Of a DNA stretch of 64,000 nt, positions 1-11,460 are shown in pieces; position 1 is the first letter of the stretch; every line of letters starts with the position of its first letter. The translations under genes were made by a program, and so were the position numbers. Under the pieces are notes generated by a model. That model did no database searches. It saw only the letters and a list, made by a program, of their open reading frames with translations, and was not told the DNA's origin. The stretch comes from Parastagonospora avenae f. sp. tritici 18332-5 (Eukaryota; Ascomycota; Dothideomycetes; Pleosporales; Phaeosphaeriaceae). The stretch is taken from the NCBI GenBank assembly GCA_022559985.1, contig JAFJTR010000087.1, positions 60,131-124,130 of the forward strand, written 5' to 3'.

Positions 1-165
1 CAAGGTTGGACTGCGGAGTTTCGCGGCGAGCTTTCTATTGCTCAAGGAGCCTATGGGCGTTACGACGATCAGCATATGTGGCGCTTCTGGCTGTGTGGTG
101 AGAAGCCTCCAGATGGGCTGACGTGCGACTTACCCTCTGTTATGGTCGCGACCGCGCCTTCCTGA
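1..165 (+). CDS. 3' end of an unidentified gene (partial)
   Basis: Frame 1 is open from the first base to a TGA at 163-165 and gives 54 residues. The peptide looks protein-like, with an aromatic-rich stretch (HMWRFWLCGEKP) and few rare residues, so it is probably the C-terminus of a gene that begins left of the window. I do not recognise a family. An alternative is an intron starting at the GTGAG near position 102. The next gene is on the opposite strand and ends at 979, so the two would be convergent. Confidence 0.45.
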   Translation, partial: QGWTAEFRGELSIAQGAYGRYDDQHMWRFWLCGEKPPDGLTCDLPSVMVATAPS

Positions 166-978
166 CCCTCATAGCTAGTCCCATTGTTGGGCGGGTCTGT
201 CACTTTGATCTTGGGTAAACTTTCCGCCATTGTGGTGTTGATACCTCAGACAGTTGCATGGATCCACCCGGTTGCGATTGGCGGTTCCTGACAAGATCCT
301 GGTGATGCGACAGAGGGTCTGAGATCCCAAAATTGTCTATTCGGAGCTTATAGAGCTTCCTCATGCAATAACAATCGCATCAAGAGTAGATCTCAAATTC
401 AACGTCGCTGCCGGATCCTGCGGAAGTAAACAAAGCTATTCCGCGGTAGCTGTCGATAGAAGGCGGATCGGATGTACAGGACATGCGGTGACACCAGCAT
501 TACCCATGCTGTGGAACTGTCCTGAGATGTTTGGCTTTCGCAAAGGAGATTCGAGACATGCAAGATTGCACATTGCGATGCGGACAGCATGACGCAAATG
601 CGACCCTTTCGTAAGCATTGCCGTCGCTTACAGCTGTTCTGAGGTTGGTGGCCTCGGAAGCGCCTGCCCAGGCATCGACGTCATCGCGTTTCGCATGTAA
701 GTTCCCGTGCCTCAGAGGTTTCGCTCCACCACGGAAACGAATCCATGCCCGACCCGAACGGACAAAGAGGAACTGCCATCTTTCTGTATGGAGAATTATT
801 CTTAGCGACGTCGGTCCGAAAAAAGACTATGTTCTGCAATGGCCAGCACTAGGAGCCCCCTGTGCGTCACTATCCGCATACCTATCCCAACTGTCGGTAA
901 ACTACGAATTTTCTACCATGGAGAAGATGTCGACGGAGAAGATGCACATCTGCATTGCAGATGCAATGCGACAAGTAC
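166..978. other. intergenic, no gene seen
   Basis: Only short overlapping frames without codon or splice logic. It should hold the 3' ends of two convergent transcripts. No repeat or RNA gene was recognised. Confidence 0.5.
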
Positions 979-2868
979 CTATGAATGCGTCCAACATACG
1001 ATACCACGCATGTTTTCAGCCCTCTTTCTGAGCAACCTTGACAACATTCTCTTCCACTTCACCCCCTTCCGATCCAGACGCCTCCTCACTCTCAATCATA
1101 TCCGTCTGTCGATCAAGCTACGCAAAGTCAGCAAAATCGCGATCTCTATAACACAATCTCAAAACTTACCCATCGGACCACGAATGCATAACCCACAAAA
1201 ACAAAGCACACCACAAGCATCGCAATCGATCCTTTGCGCCAGTAAGGTACGTCTGTCGCAGGATATAGCACAATGCCGTAGAAGGTATAAAGGAGTAGTC
1301 CGCCCATAGCCATGGCGTATAGCACCACAGCTCGAACCGCGTCATCACCCGTCTTCTGGCAGATATTCGACGCCCAGCCATACATGACAGGATTGACGAT
1401 AAAACTCGTGCCAGAGAGGTAATGCGCGACGAAGATTCCCGCGTCGGACATGTCGCGTACCAGCAGCAAACTGGCTGTAATCACCTGCATCGCTGCGGCG
1501 AAAAGAACGGCGGGGAGGCGGTGGTTCGTGTGGTCGATGTACGCGCCTGCAACGATTTGAGACACGATGGCTACGGCTTGGATTCCGAGCGGGTATGTGT
1601 TGATGGCGGTTTGCGAGAAGCGGCGCTTGTTGTGCTTGAGCCAGAGGAGGAGCATGCCTTGGAAGGCGAAGGCTTCGAGCATGGCGGAGACGACGGAGAA
1701 ACCGACGAGGACGTAGCTGGCGGTGCGTTAGTGAAGATTGATGGGTAAGCTAAGGGAGAGAAGTACATGGTCGGCTTCATGAGGACGCGCTTCAAGAGGC
1801 TGCGCCAGGCGATGTTGTGCCCATCCTTCTTTTTCGGCGGCAAGCGCGAAAGCGAGAGTTTCTTCTCCGCTTCGCTGAGATACTTGACCTTTGTTGTTTC
1901 GGGAAGATCAGGGAAAGCCAGCTACAAAGGTTCGTCAGTAAACCCCCCTCACATGCATCCCCTTCAGACTTACAAATCCCCAGACTCCAATCGGAAGACC
2001 AATCAGTCCATCTACAGTTTCGTCAGCATACCCTCCAATTCAGCATCCCAAACATTTCAACGTACCAATAATAAACACCCACTGCCACCCCGCCAGCCCC
2101 GCCCTCCCCTCCATCGTCTTATGCATCGCCGTCATCATCAGGCCCGCAGACATACTCCCCACCTGTCCGACCGCCGTGAAAATTGCCGTGCGCTTAGCAA
2201 TCTCTGTAGGCTTGTACCAACTGCCCATGACATAGATCGCTGTACCACAGATTAGCCCACATACATCAAAGCCCAGTCCCTCTCCATTCAAATTCAAGAG
2301 AAGGATGATTCACTTACTACCCCCATACAAACTCGCCTCCGCCATCCCCTGCAAAAACCGCACCGCCGCCAACTGCGCATAATTCCTACACGCCGCCGAA
2401 CACATCGTGAGTCCACTCCACACGACCAGCGTCAGCGGCAGCCAAATCGACGGGCGCACTTTCTGCAGAATCAGCGCGTGCGGAATTTGCGCCACCACCA
2501 TGCCCGCCGTGTATATGGACAGCAAGATGGAGTACTCGTTGCCCTTGAGGTTGAGGGATTCTTTGAGACCTGCGACGTACGCATTCGCAAATGCTTGCCG
2601 ATCCAGGTAGTTCATGAAGTAGCAGGCGCAGACGAAGAACATTATGAAGAAGTCTGGAGGAAGGGGGGTGTTAGTGATGCGGGTGGAGGAGATAAGGTAG
2701 GATACGTACCGAGTTTGACGACGAGTTTACGCTCCAGTGTCTTTGCATTGTCGCGCGCGTCTAAGCCGACCCCTTGGGAAATGTCAGTCTTCAATCTCTC
2801 ATCTCATTCATTCTATTCATTCTATTCATTAGGTGTTAGGTTGACTTACAGCGCTGTATGTACCCCAT
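979..2868 (-). CDS. MFS transporter, allantoate permease (Dal5/Tna1-like) family
   Basis: Eight exons can be joined in frame: a 19-nt first exon (MGYIQR), then exons separated by short GT-AG introns, to a TAG at 979-981. The product is about 485 aa, close to the usual 490-540 aa. The N-terminus has the family pattern KLDFFIMFFVCACYFMNYLD, where the first TM leads into the NYLDR motif, followed by TM segments 2-6. A charged central loop (LPETTKVKYLSEAEKKL) matches the family ETTK/RAKYL segment, and the last TM ends before a short basic tail. Family members import anionic substrates such as allantoate, ureidosuccinate or nicotinate across the plasma membrane; the substrate here is unknown. The last exon (979 to about 1118) rests on one predicted intron. 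If it is not used, the protein ends at the TAG at 1146. Confidence 0.85.
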
Positions 2869-3580
2869 CTTGCCTAGATCACTCTCCTTCCTTACACAAT
2901 ACACACACTTCGCTTGACCAATCTTCGCCACAAAAGAATGTGTAAAGAATCAGATAAGAACCGTCCTTCCCAAGCGGGCGCCATCAGCCCTTAAATCGCA
3001 TCTGATAAACCTCGTAACCACTAACGGAGTCTGGCCCGTCACTGAGTTTTCTCGTTTACCGCCGAGAATGGCGCGACTAGTTCGGCCCTTCTGGTTGGGG
3101 GAGGCAGCCAAGCCCGTGGTGGAGGACCTCAGCTCCGTGATCGCTGCTGCATGCATGCACGAGACCGGGCCGGGGCCGGGAGTACACGTGGGAGTTTGCC
3201 GGGTTATGCGCAGCTTGCATTGCTCAAGAAGAAGGGGAGGGGTTTAGTTTAAAAGTGGTGTATTTCATTGCAGTCAATAAAGCTATCTTTAGGAGTCTGT
3301 TAACCCCATCCCCATCCACATCCAAGCGCATGCATTCATACAAAAAGCCAGAGTGATCCGCCCGAGAAAACGCCCGTAGACGCCAGAAAAAGTGTGAGGT
3401 ATCGAAGAGTGCACGCGAAGTGCGCAAGACTCCGATCAATGCAGGTAGGAGTGGAAGAACGTATGCGGGAAACCCCAATCAGACCCAAGAGACCCCTTTA
3501 GACCGGGGGTATACAGCGACGAGATCATGTGTAAATGGCGAGACAAAAAGCAATGCAAAAGAGAGATCGGAGCGACAAGT
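2869..3580. other. MFS promoter and rnr2 3' flank
   Basis: No coding signal. It lies upstream of the MFS gene and downstream of the ribonucleotide reductase gene, both on the minus strand. No clear regulatory motif was recognised. Confidence 0.5.
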
Positions 3581-5011
3581 CTAGAAGTCTTCCTCGAAGC
3601 AGAAGTCACCGGACTGGCCTTGTGCTTCGACTGGCTCGACGCCATCTTCCTTGGCTTGGTGCTTAGCGGTGCTGGCCATGACACCAGCCTTCTGGTAATC
3701 GCCGACGCGCTTCTCGAAGAAGTTGGTCTTGCCCGCGAGCGAGATGTTCTCCATGAAGTCGAAGGGGTTGGTGGCGTTGTAGACCTTGGTGTTGCCAAGG
3801 GCCAACAGCAGGCGGTCAGCGACGAACTCGATGTACTGGCACATGAGGGTGGAATTCATGCCGAGCAGAGCGCAGGGGAGAGCTTCGGTGAGGAACTCCT
3901 GCTCAATCTCAACAGCCTCGGTGATGATGGCCTTGACGGCATCCTTGCTGGGGCGGGTGTTGAGAAGAGAGAAGAGCAGGCATGCAAAGTCGGTGTGCAT
4001 GCCCTCGTCACGGGAGATGAGCTCGTTGGAGAAGGTAAGACCTGGCATCAGACCGCGCTTCTTGAGCCAGAAGATGGACGCGAAAGAGCCGCTGAAGAAG
4101 ATACCCTCAACGGCAGCAAAGGCGACGAGACGGTTGGCAAAAGTGGAGTTCTTGTCTGAGATCCACTTGAGAGCCCAGTCGGCCTTCTTGCGGATGCATG
4201 GAACTATGACGCGTTAGACACGTTCCTTCAAGCGTGTGGTGGAAGTGACTTACTGTTGTCAATGGCGTTGAAGAGGTATGTGCGCTGCCTTGGCTCGCTG
4301 ATGTATGTGTCGATGAGGAGCGAGTATGTCTCTGAGTGGATGTTCTCCATCATAATCTGGAAGCCGTAGAAGCATCGTGCCTCTGGTATTTGAACCTCGC
4401 TGGAGAAGCGCTCGACGAGGTTCTCGTTGACGATGCCATCGGAGGCGGCGAAGAAGGCGAGAACGTGGGAGATGAAGAAACGCTCGTCGTCGTTGAGGCG
4501 CTTGTTCCAGTCGTGGAGATCCTTGGACAGATCAATCTCCTCGGCGGTCCAGAAAGAAGCTTCGGCCTTCTTGTACATTTGCCAGACCTAGACGGGTGCT
4601 GTTAGTGGAGGTCCCTGCGGAAATGGTTTGACGCGTACCGAGACGCGTCGGACGCGTCGCAGGAATCGTGGACTTACATCGTGGTACTTGATGGGGAAAA
4701 GAACGAAGCGGTTGGGGTTCTCTTGAAGCAGGGGCTCGTGTGCCTCCTCCTCCTTGATAGTGGGCGCAACACCAGTCTTTGCTACAGGCTCCTCCTCAGG
4801 AAGGTCTGGAATGCCGACGATGGGCCTGAAAACATTTTCCTTGTCCGCTGATGAGAAGTCAATCTTCTTTGCGGGTGAGTCGGCAATCTTGAGTGCGTCA
4901 ATTGCTGCTGTCGCCTATTTGACGCGTTAGTATGCACGCGTAATAATGGAAGTACTCGAGGAACAGCGCGTGTCGTACCTGCTTAGAAGGCGTCATCTGA
5001 AGAGCAGACAT
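3581..5011 (-). CDS. rnr2: ribonucleoside-diphosphate reductase small subunit (R2)
   Basis: Class Ia R2 subunit, which houses the diiron-tyrosyl radical needed to reduce ribonucleotides for DNA synthesis. There are four exons. Exon 1 is 4979-5011 (MSALQMTPSKQ), and introns lie at 4915-4978, about 4590-4675 and 4204-4253. Diagnostic segments are in order: the Asp ligand region (TAEEIDLSKDLHDW), the Glu/His ligands and radical Tyr (MENIHSETYSLLID), the second Glu ligand (AVEGIFFSGSFASIFW), and Glu/His (ISRDEGMHTDFACLL). The C-terminus ends FCFEEDF, the acidic/aromatic tail that docks on R1. About 410 aa, normal length. All three introns and the upstream region contain ACGCGT hexamers, listed separately, which suggests G1/S control by an MBF-type factor. 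Confidence 0.95.
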
Positions 5012-5888
5012 TGTGTATAATAAAGATGGGAGTTGTGCAGAGTATTATGAGTGTGCAAAAACGTGTGAACAATTGCTCGTGCTGGTGGAAAGCTGTTGAT
5101 GTTGTGGATGTAGAGGAACAAAGCAGACGCGACCGATACTTAAAAGCACGACGACGGGTAGTCACGTGCGTCCGTGCTGCCCCACGTCGCGCCTTCCTGA
5201 GCTATGACGCACCACGAAGTCTCTCACGATCGCAGCTCTTTGTACCTTACCTCCGCATCAAATTGCTGCTTTAATATGTTTGTACTATTCAATCCACTGC
5301 GCGCATTCGAATGATACCCATATTGTCACTGCTTCACCTGCTCATCGTCCACAATCACTGTTGGAGTTCGACATCGCGATGCACCAGCCTCGCCAGACGC
5401 GCAGAAACAGTCCGTGCAAAACGCGTCTCTCGTGGCAGGACGCGCTTTTATTCGACCACTTCCCGCCCCTCGGCCCACCATAACAATGCAGGTAGTGTTC
5501 CATGAGCAGCTAGACTCGCATTTGGCGGCTGATTAAATGCTTGGAAATGGCTGAAGTCGGCCTCTCACGGCCGGTCCTCAGCTCCGCACTGGCTCTAATC
5601 TGCCATTGCACGCGCAGGATCTCGGATCTGATTAGATTTTCATTATCAATTGTCTCAAGCTGCCCCGCAGGACTCGTGTCACGGCATGCGAAACAGACAA
5701 TGCTCGAGCTCGACGCGTCTCCAAGGTTTCCGACGCGTCCCCCAAACTTTTCCCTCTGCGATCGCTCTAAGCTCAGATGACGCCAGACAAATGCAATCGT
5801 GAACGCCATGTACCGTGCTTGCATATCCTGAAACTAACCCAGCATTTCGCCCCAGTCGGGCACTACGACAAACTTACCCTTGACGCGT
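4209..5888. promoter_or_regulatory. cluster of ten ACGCGT (MCB-type) hexamers around rnr2
   Basis: Perfect ACGCGT palindromes start at 4209 (intron 3), 4631, 4643, 4652 (intron 2), 4922, 4936 (intron 1), 5421, 5713 and 5733 (upstream of the start codon) and 5883 (3' coding end of rpc53). At equal base frequencies about 0.4 would be expected in 1.7 kb. ACGCGT is the MluI cell-cycle box bound by MBF (Mbp1-Swi6 in yeast), which drives DNA-synthesis genes at G1/S. Regulatory use here is inferred. Confidence 0.7.
5012..5833. promoter_or_regulatory. rnr2 upstream region
   Basis: About 820 bp without a credible gene, between the rnr2 start and the rpc53 stop, both minus strand. It contains three ACGCGT sites, two of them in a 20-bp-spaced pair at 5713 and 5733. 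Confidence 0.6.
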
Positions 5889-7763
5889 CCCAGGGAGATC
5901 ACGTCGCCCGCGTCTTCGGGCACAACCCGGTTATTTTCTGGCACGACGTTTATAGACACAACTTCTTGCAAGAAAGATGCTTTGTTGCCAGGTATGAGCT
6001 CGTAGCTTGTGCCGCCCCAGTCTAGTGTCGTGCGTCCGGACTGCCGCACTCGTATCTTGCCCACGTGTCCACTGGCAAAACGGGTTGCCTCGTGTGCTTT
6101 TGAAGCATCAGTGAAAGCAGCTCCTTCTTCGACCTTGATTTTGACGCCTGGTTTGCTGGGTGCCGTGGGCGCAGGAGTTGGTACAGGATCTGATGCTTCT
6201 GCGAGTTCCTTCTTGATGGCTGTGGACTGGAGCTCTGGCATGAGCGGTGGTATTTGGAACAGGTACACGTTGTTGTCTCGTACGGTGGGCTTTTTGGCAT
6301 TCCCCGCGTCCGTCATTGTCACATCCCCAGATGCATCGGCTTCGGCATTCGCATCTGGGCCAAGTTCTGTTCTGATATGGCTCAGATTGGACTGGTACCG
6401 TGACCACTCCGCACGGTCCTCGTCCGTCTGAAGAATGGGCTCCGCAATGCCTCTTACACGTCCTCTCTGCTTCGATTCCACCTCTCGTTCTGGTTCTGGT
6501 TCTTGGCGACCTTCTTCTTGAATTGGTCGTTCTACAATGCCAACTTGTTCGGCATTGACCATGTTCTCATCCTCGCTGTTGTCTTCCGTCTTGACAGGTG
6601 ATGTGGTTTCGTCTGAGTCTTGCCATACTCCTTTGAAGGGCTTCTTCGCTATTGTGACATCGCCTTCTTTTGCTTTGCCCTTGCCTTTGTTCGCGGTCTG
6701 CTTCAACACCGCAGCTGTTGGTTGCTCGCCCTTGGCCTCGGCCTGCTCCAGGATTTCCGCAGACTGCTCAGAGCTTGCGTCTGTATTTATGCCGAATACT
6801 TTCTCCTGATGTTCCTTCCTGCCTATTCGTACCGGCAGGCTCGAGCGTAACTTCGGCGGCTTAGTCGCAGGTTCGTCTTCGCCTGATGAGATCTCAATGT
6901 AGTCTACGTCTCTCCGCGGGACGGCGGCATCTTCTTCATCTTCAGAGGACTCGACCTCTCCGTTCTGCCTCTTGGCAGAGGACCCTCCTCCGCCACCTCC
7001 TGAACCTGAACCTCTGTAGCCCGAACTTCCTTCGCCGCCGTCTCCCTCATCCTTAATGCGCGTCGCTCGCGAACCTGATCCAGCACCAAAGCTGGAGGCA
7101 GTTCGTTGGTTGCCTTTACGATCTTCACTTAATCATCAGCTTATTCATCGCCTGCTCCTGATTTGACTCACCCTCTCGCGAGCTTCCTAGCGAGAATGGT
7201 CCACTCATGGCACCGCTGTAGCCGCCTCTTCCTCGGATCGCCCGTTCTGCTTCTCGTTTGGCTTTTCTATCCGCATCTCGCTGCTTTCTCTCGGCTGCCT
7301 TGGCCTGCTCTTGTGTTCGCGCCTTCTCACGCTCAAGAGCCTCTTTTGCAAGGGCTTCTCGATCCTCTTTACTTCTGCGACCTGTAAAGGTGGGTTTGAC
7401 CATACCTCTTTTACCGCGAGTCAAACTTCCGCGCCGTACAGCAGGCGAAGACGATCGCGAGGCATTGAGACTCCCGAGCCGCTGTACAGGAGTGCGACCG
7501 GGCGTCTCTGTGCCATCCTGATTTGCGGAAGGGGTTTGTTCGGTCGGCGCTGGTGTATTTTTCGCAGTTGTGGGTGGTTTCGCGTCCTCGTCGTCGTCGT
7601 CATCTTGCTTCAGCACAGCTGGTGGTTCGCTGGCTGCTGCGGTCTCTGCGCTTTGCGGGGTTGCATCTGGTGCTGCTTCGCTGTTGCTTGATCGGCCGGT
7701 GGTCGCACCTGCTCTTCCACCACCGCGGCCACCACGTGATATTTTCGCGCCCTTGGGTGGCAT
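5834..7763 (-). CDS. rpc53: RNA polymerase III subunit Rpc53 / RPC4
   Basis: Subunit of Pol III that pairs with Rpc37 and takes part in termination and reinitiation at tRNA and 5S genes. Two exons (5834-7122 and 7172-7763) flank a 49-nt intron and give about 626 aa. The N-terminal half is low-complexity, with a Gly/Arg-rich start (SRGGRGGGRAG), a basic segment (GKRGMVKPTFTGRR) and a Lys/Arg/Glu-rich helix. The last ~90 residues carry the conserved Rpc4 domain, with GHVGKIRVRQSGRTTLDWGG and a C-terminal VPDWGEML. The C-terminal domain makes the call firm; the long N-terminus is typical for filamentous fungi. Confidence 0.92.
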
Positions 7764-8312
7764 TGTGCGCGAAATCGGCTTGTGGTTTGTAGTAGACAGG
7801 TTAGTTGGGTGAGTAAGGTCGCAAAGCTCAAAAGTTTACTCAAGGCTTATCGATAAGGGTGGGTGACCATTAGCCCTGCATGAAACTTAGTTACGCTTGT
7901 GACGCGCGATCACATGCAGCGCGATTTCATTGCAATGTAAAATGAAGACAGTGACGATTGTATTCCATCCTACGTCGTTGTCTTCTACATGAAGATAAGA
8001 TAGAGCAGCTATTTGGCTTGCTCCTACTTTGATCATCCAAATCTATCGATTACAAATTCATCCGTGTCCAAGGTATTACAGCACTCGGGCACGGCTACAA
8101 ATGGTTATGCCAATACGTAATAAGTCTTGCTCCGACCATGCTGCGCGCTAGGAATGTCGATTGCTTGCCAAAACACCAGACTCCGTCAACATGCTTCCGC
8201 AGATTGTTGAAAACAAAGGTTTCGCGTGGACGCATTAGCAAAAGGGGAAGAAATGAGGATAAAAGAGGGACGCGAAGAGCAACAATGGGGGTATATGAGG
8301 CGTTTCGGTGTT
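7764..8312. other. rpc53 promoter / vac8 3' flank
   Basis: About 550 bp with no credible coding frame between two minus-strand genes. Nothing specific recognised. Confidence 0.5.
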
Positions 8313-10265
8313 TTAGCCTTCGACAAGGGCCTTCGGGCTCTTGCCCAGAAGCTCCAGGCATCTGCGGGCAAGAGTGACAACTTCGCCCTCGCCATCTTCA
8401 TTGTCTTCGTCGTCCGACTCGATGTTGCGGTCCGCAATCTCGGTGACCATCTGAACGACCTCGTTCGATTGGCCAATGCGTTCGATCAGTCGTTCGTCCT
8501 CGGACTCAAGAAGCTGCAGCAGTGTCCAGATAGCAATGTGCTGGAATGTCGGATCTCCGCTGGCGAGGAAGCGTCGGATGTAGCCGTGGATACCGCCGGC
8601 AGGTTCCGTCCAGTTTTGGATGAAGATGGTGTAGTCACCCACTGCGAAAGTTAGTCGTTGGCCACATCTATTGAGAATGATGCGAAGGCTTACCCTTGGA
8701 TGAAAGATTACCTAGTGCAGCCGCACTGTTGCCCTGTACCTCGATGCTATCCGACTCGGTGAGGGGAATGAGAACGTCAAAGACTCCGAGGTTGAGCAGG
8801 TGAGGCTTGAGCTCCTCGCTGAGCGCCAGGACGGCGATTGCTGCAGTCATTTCAGACTGCACGGGTAGTCGTACATTCAGCACCAGCTGCTTGCATTTTT
8901 GTACCGCACCAGCTTCGAGCACAAGCTGCTTGTTCTTGTCCGAGCTTGCGGCGAGGTTGCGAAGTGTTGAGATGGCGTGGCATTGGATCTCGTCATTGTC
9001 CGTCGAGCCGAGGAGATCGACGAGCGGCCGGAGGAAGCCAGCTTCGATGATGGGGGATTCGTTTGCGGGGTGGATGGAGATGTTTCGTATGCATGCAACG
9101 GCTGATAGGATAAGTGGGAGGTATGACGATTGCAGGAGGCGTAGCAGTGACGGCAGGCCGCGTGCACGCACGATCTCGAGCTGATAGCGCTCGTCGGAGG
9201 CGAGATTTCGGAGAGCAAGCGCAGCCTGACATTGCACCTTGGGCGAGGAGGACTCCATGAGGTGCACGAGCGACCCCACCAATCGACCCTCAGTCTGTGC
9301 CAGCTTGGCACGATTGCTGGAATCGACGGCGATGTTGCTCAGTGCCGTGGTGCAGTAGTACTGCACATCTACATCTGTGGATGAGAGCAACTGCACGAGG
9401 ACGGGAATGGCTCCGGCATTCACCAGTTGTTGGCGGTTGTCGTCTGGGAACGGGTCAGCATACACATATCAACAATCTCAATACGCGTACCTGAATGTGT
9501 CATGTTGAGCAATGCACCAGTGGCATTCCTCTGGACGCGCATGTCCTTGGACTTGGCCAATCGTGTGAGGGGCTGCAGGGCACCGGAGCGTGCTATCTTC
9601 GCCTTGTTGTCTTCATGGGTCGCTAGATTGGTGATACAGCCTACGGCGTTGCATTGAACCTCGACGTTGGGCGAGTTCATCTGCTTGATCAAAGGCGCCA
9701 GGCCTCCGAGTGTGACGATAGCGACCTTATTCTCGGCTGTGGGGGTTAGCTGCAGGTCGTCGATATCGCAGTAAGGGACTAACTGTTCACCGCCAGGTTG
9801 CCTAGCGCGGCACTCGCGGCGCGCTGCACCTCGATGTCGGGGTTTTGCAGGAGGAACAGAATGGGACCCAGCGTCTCCTGGTCGACTTCGCGGACATCTC
9901 GCTCTGTGATTTCGGCAAAGGTCAAGCTCGCCGACCGCTGCAAATCGATGTTGTCTGAATATACAAGGGTACTTAATGCGCGTAGGGGCTCGCCAGAGAA
10001 GAAGTCTGTTTCGGCGCGCTGAGATTGGTCAGTATACGGAAGTGCGGTGGTGCGTAGGATGGGGGATGTGTACATTCTCGAGGAAGCCCAGCAAATCGGC
10101 AACAGCTTCCCGTTCGCTATCTGCCAACACAGGATCATAGATGCTGTCTCTCGAACGTCCTATATAGCTTCGTGTCAGCCAAGCGGCGGGGTGAATGTGC
10201 GCAGTCATTTGCATACCTCCACAGCAGGATCCGAAGATCTTGGTGCACACATCTGAGATGCCCAT
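8313..10265 (-). CDS. vac8: vacuolar armadillo-repeat protein Vac8
   Basis: Armadillo scaffold of the vacuole membrane used in vacuole inheritance, nucleus-vacuole junctions, fusion and selective autophagy. The N-terminus MGISDVCTKIFGSCCGG has Gly2 for myristoylation and Cys7, Cys14 and Cys15 for palmitoylation. The rest is ARM repeats with near-canonical Vac8 blocks such as EPLRALSTLVYSDNIDLQRS, NSPNVEVQCNAVGCITNLAT and MRVQRNATGALLNMTHS. The C-terminus GEVVTLARRCLELLGKSPK matches the family end. At least six exons; the first intron is at 10216. The start is fixed by the acylation motif. It diverges from the protein kinase gene across a 1.2-kb intergenic region. Confidence 0.95.
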
Positions 10266-11460
10266 GGCGGTCTGTCGTCAGGCCAGCGGGCCTTCGACGG
10301 GGGGCTCGGGCGGCAACCGGGGCACGAGGAGCTGCGGGAAGAGTCGAGCGTGCTAGGTCGGCCAACGTGAAGAGCGCGCAGAGATGGGGGTGATAGCGGA
10401 CGGCGATGGCTGGTTGGCGGTGGTGTTGACTTTGCTGTGCTGCAATCTGAGGCTGTTGTTGGCACGAGCTCAAGCGCTGGCGTTAGCGCAGATGCACGAC
10501 TGGAGCTTGGAAGTTGCGTCCCGTGTCCGATCACATGAAAACGAGCAACTAGAGCAGTAGAATGACATCAACAACGAGAATCCACCGCATAGTCGTTGGC
10601 AAAGTAGGGTCCAGCGCATCAAGCGCCCTGAAAAAAGAGCGTTGGCTTAAAGCATCAATTGCAATGTTTGCGCGAGCTGCGCGGCCGGAGGAGGACCGTT
10701 GAGCGCGAGATCATGTCGAGCGACGTCATGCAGCAACCCATGCCCACCCGCTGTCACCATCCAGGTTGGGATTTCTGTACGCCTGGTCTGCTGTCGAGTC
10801 TTGAATCATTGCTGCCCATCGCCTATGCACCACGACGGCGCTATAACGGGCCGCCGCGATCGTTTGTCCCTGTCCAGCCCTGCAGGAGTTGCCGCAGGCC
10901 GCCGGCGACCCCACGCTGACAGAGAGCAATGTATCACCGCCAGAGTGCCTCACATAGCATCCTCGGGGCGGGGGAACCGACTCGCTCAGACGATGCTTGG
11001 CTGGTGGTACCCCTCGCCGCGCCCAAACTTCACACTCAGCGCCTAGCCAGTTGCAGCACGCAAATTGGCCTGCTTACTCTCCAATAGGCCCTTCAGCAAG
11101 ATTGCTGCTGCTCACGTGTTGCACCGCAGCTGGAGGGCGTGGGGGATTTTCACCTCCAGTATATGGGTACCACCAGCCTTTCAACTACGAGGGCCGCAGC
11201 TTCCACAATAGATTTCCTCACTACAGCACTTGCCTGCCAGCGCATCTGCTGATCTCTGCGAACAAGTCACCTCTCACCTCTTTGTCTCGCCACTCCAAGC
11301 TTTTCTACAGGCACCACCGTTGCTAATTAGCCTGCCCGTAATTTGCCCACCCGGCTTTCCCCATTGCGCCGCACGACCACCCGGTCTTCGCCGCACAGTA
11401 TATTCTTATTCTCCAGGCCGGCGCTTCTCAGAGGTTTGCATTTCACTGTGAACCGGTTTA
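10266..11460. promoter_or_regulatory. divergent promoter region between vac8 and kinase
   Basis: About 1.2 kb between two divergently transcribed genes. No credible gene and no repeat noted. It must contain both promoters. Confidence 0.5.

Noticed and set aside
2798..2830. Tandem CATTCTATT units
   Set aside because: Two to three copies inside the first intron of the MFS gene; ordinary low-complexity sequence.
3527..4159. 210-codon plus-strand frame
   Set aside because: Antisense of the ribonucleotide reductase coding sequence.
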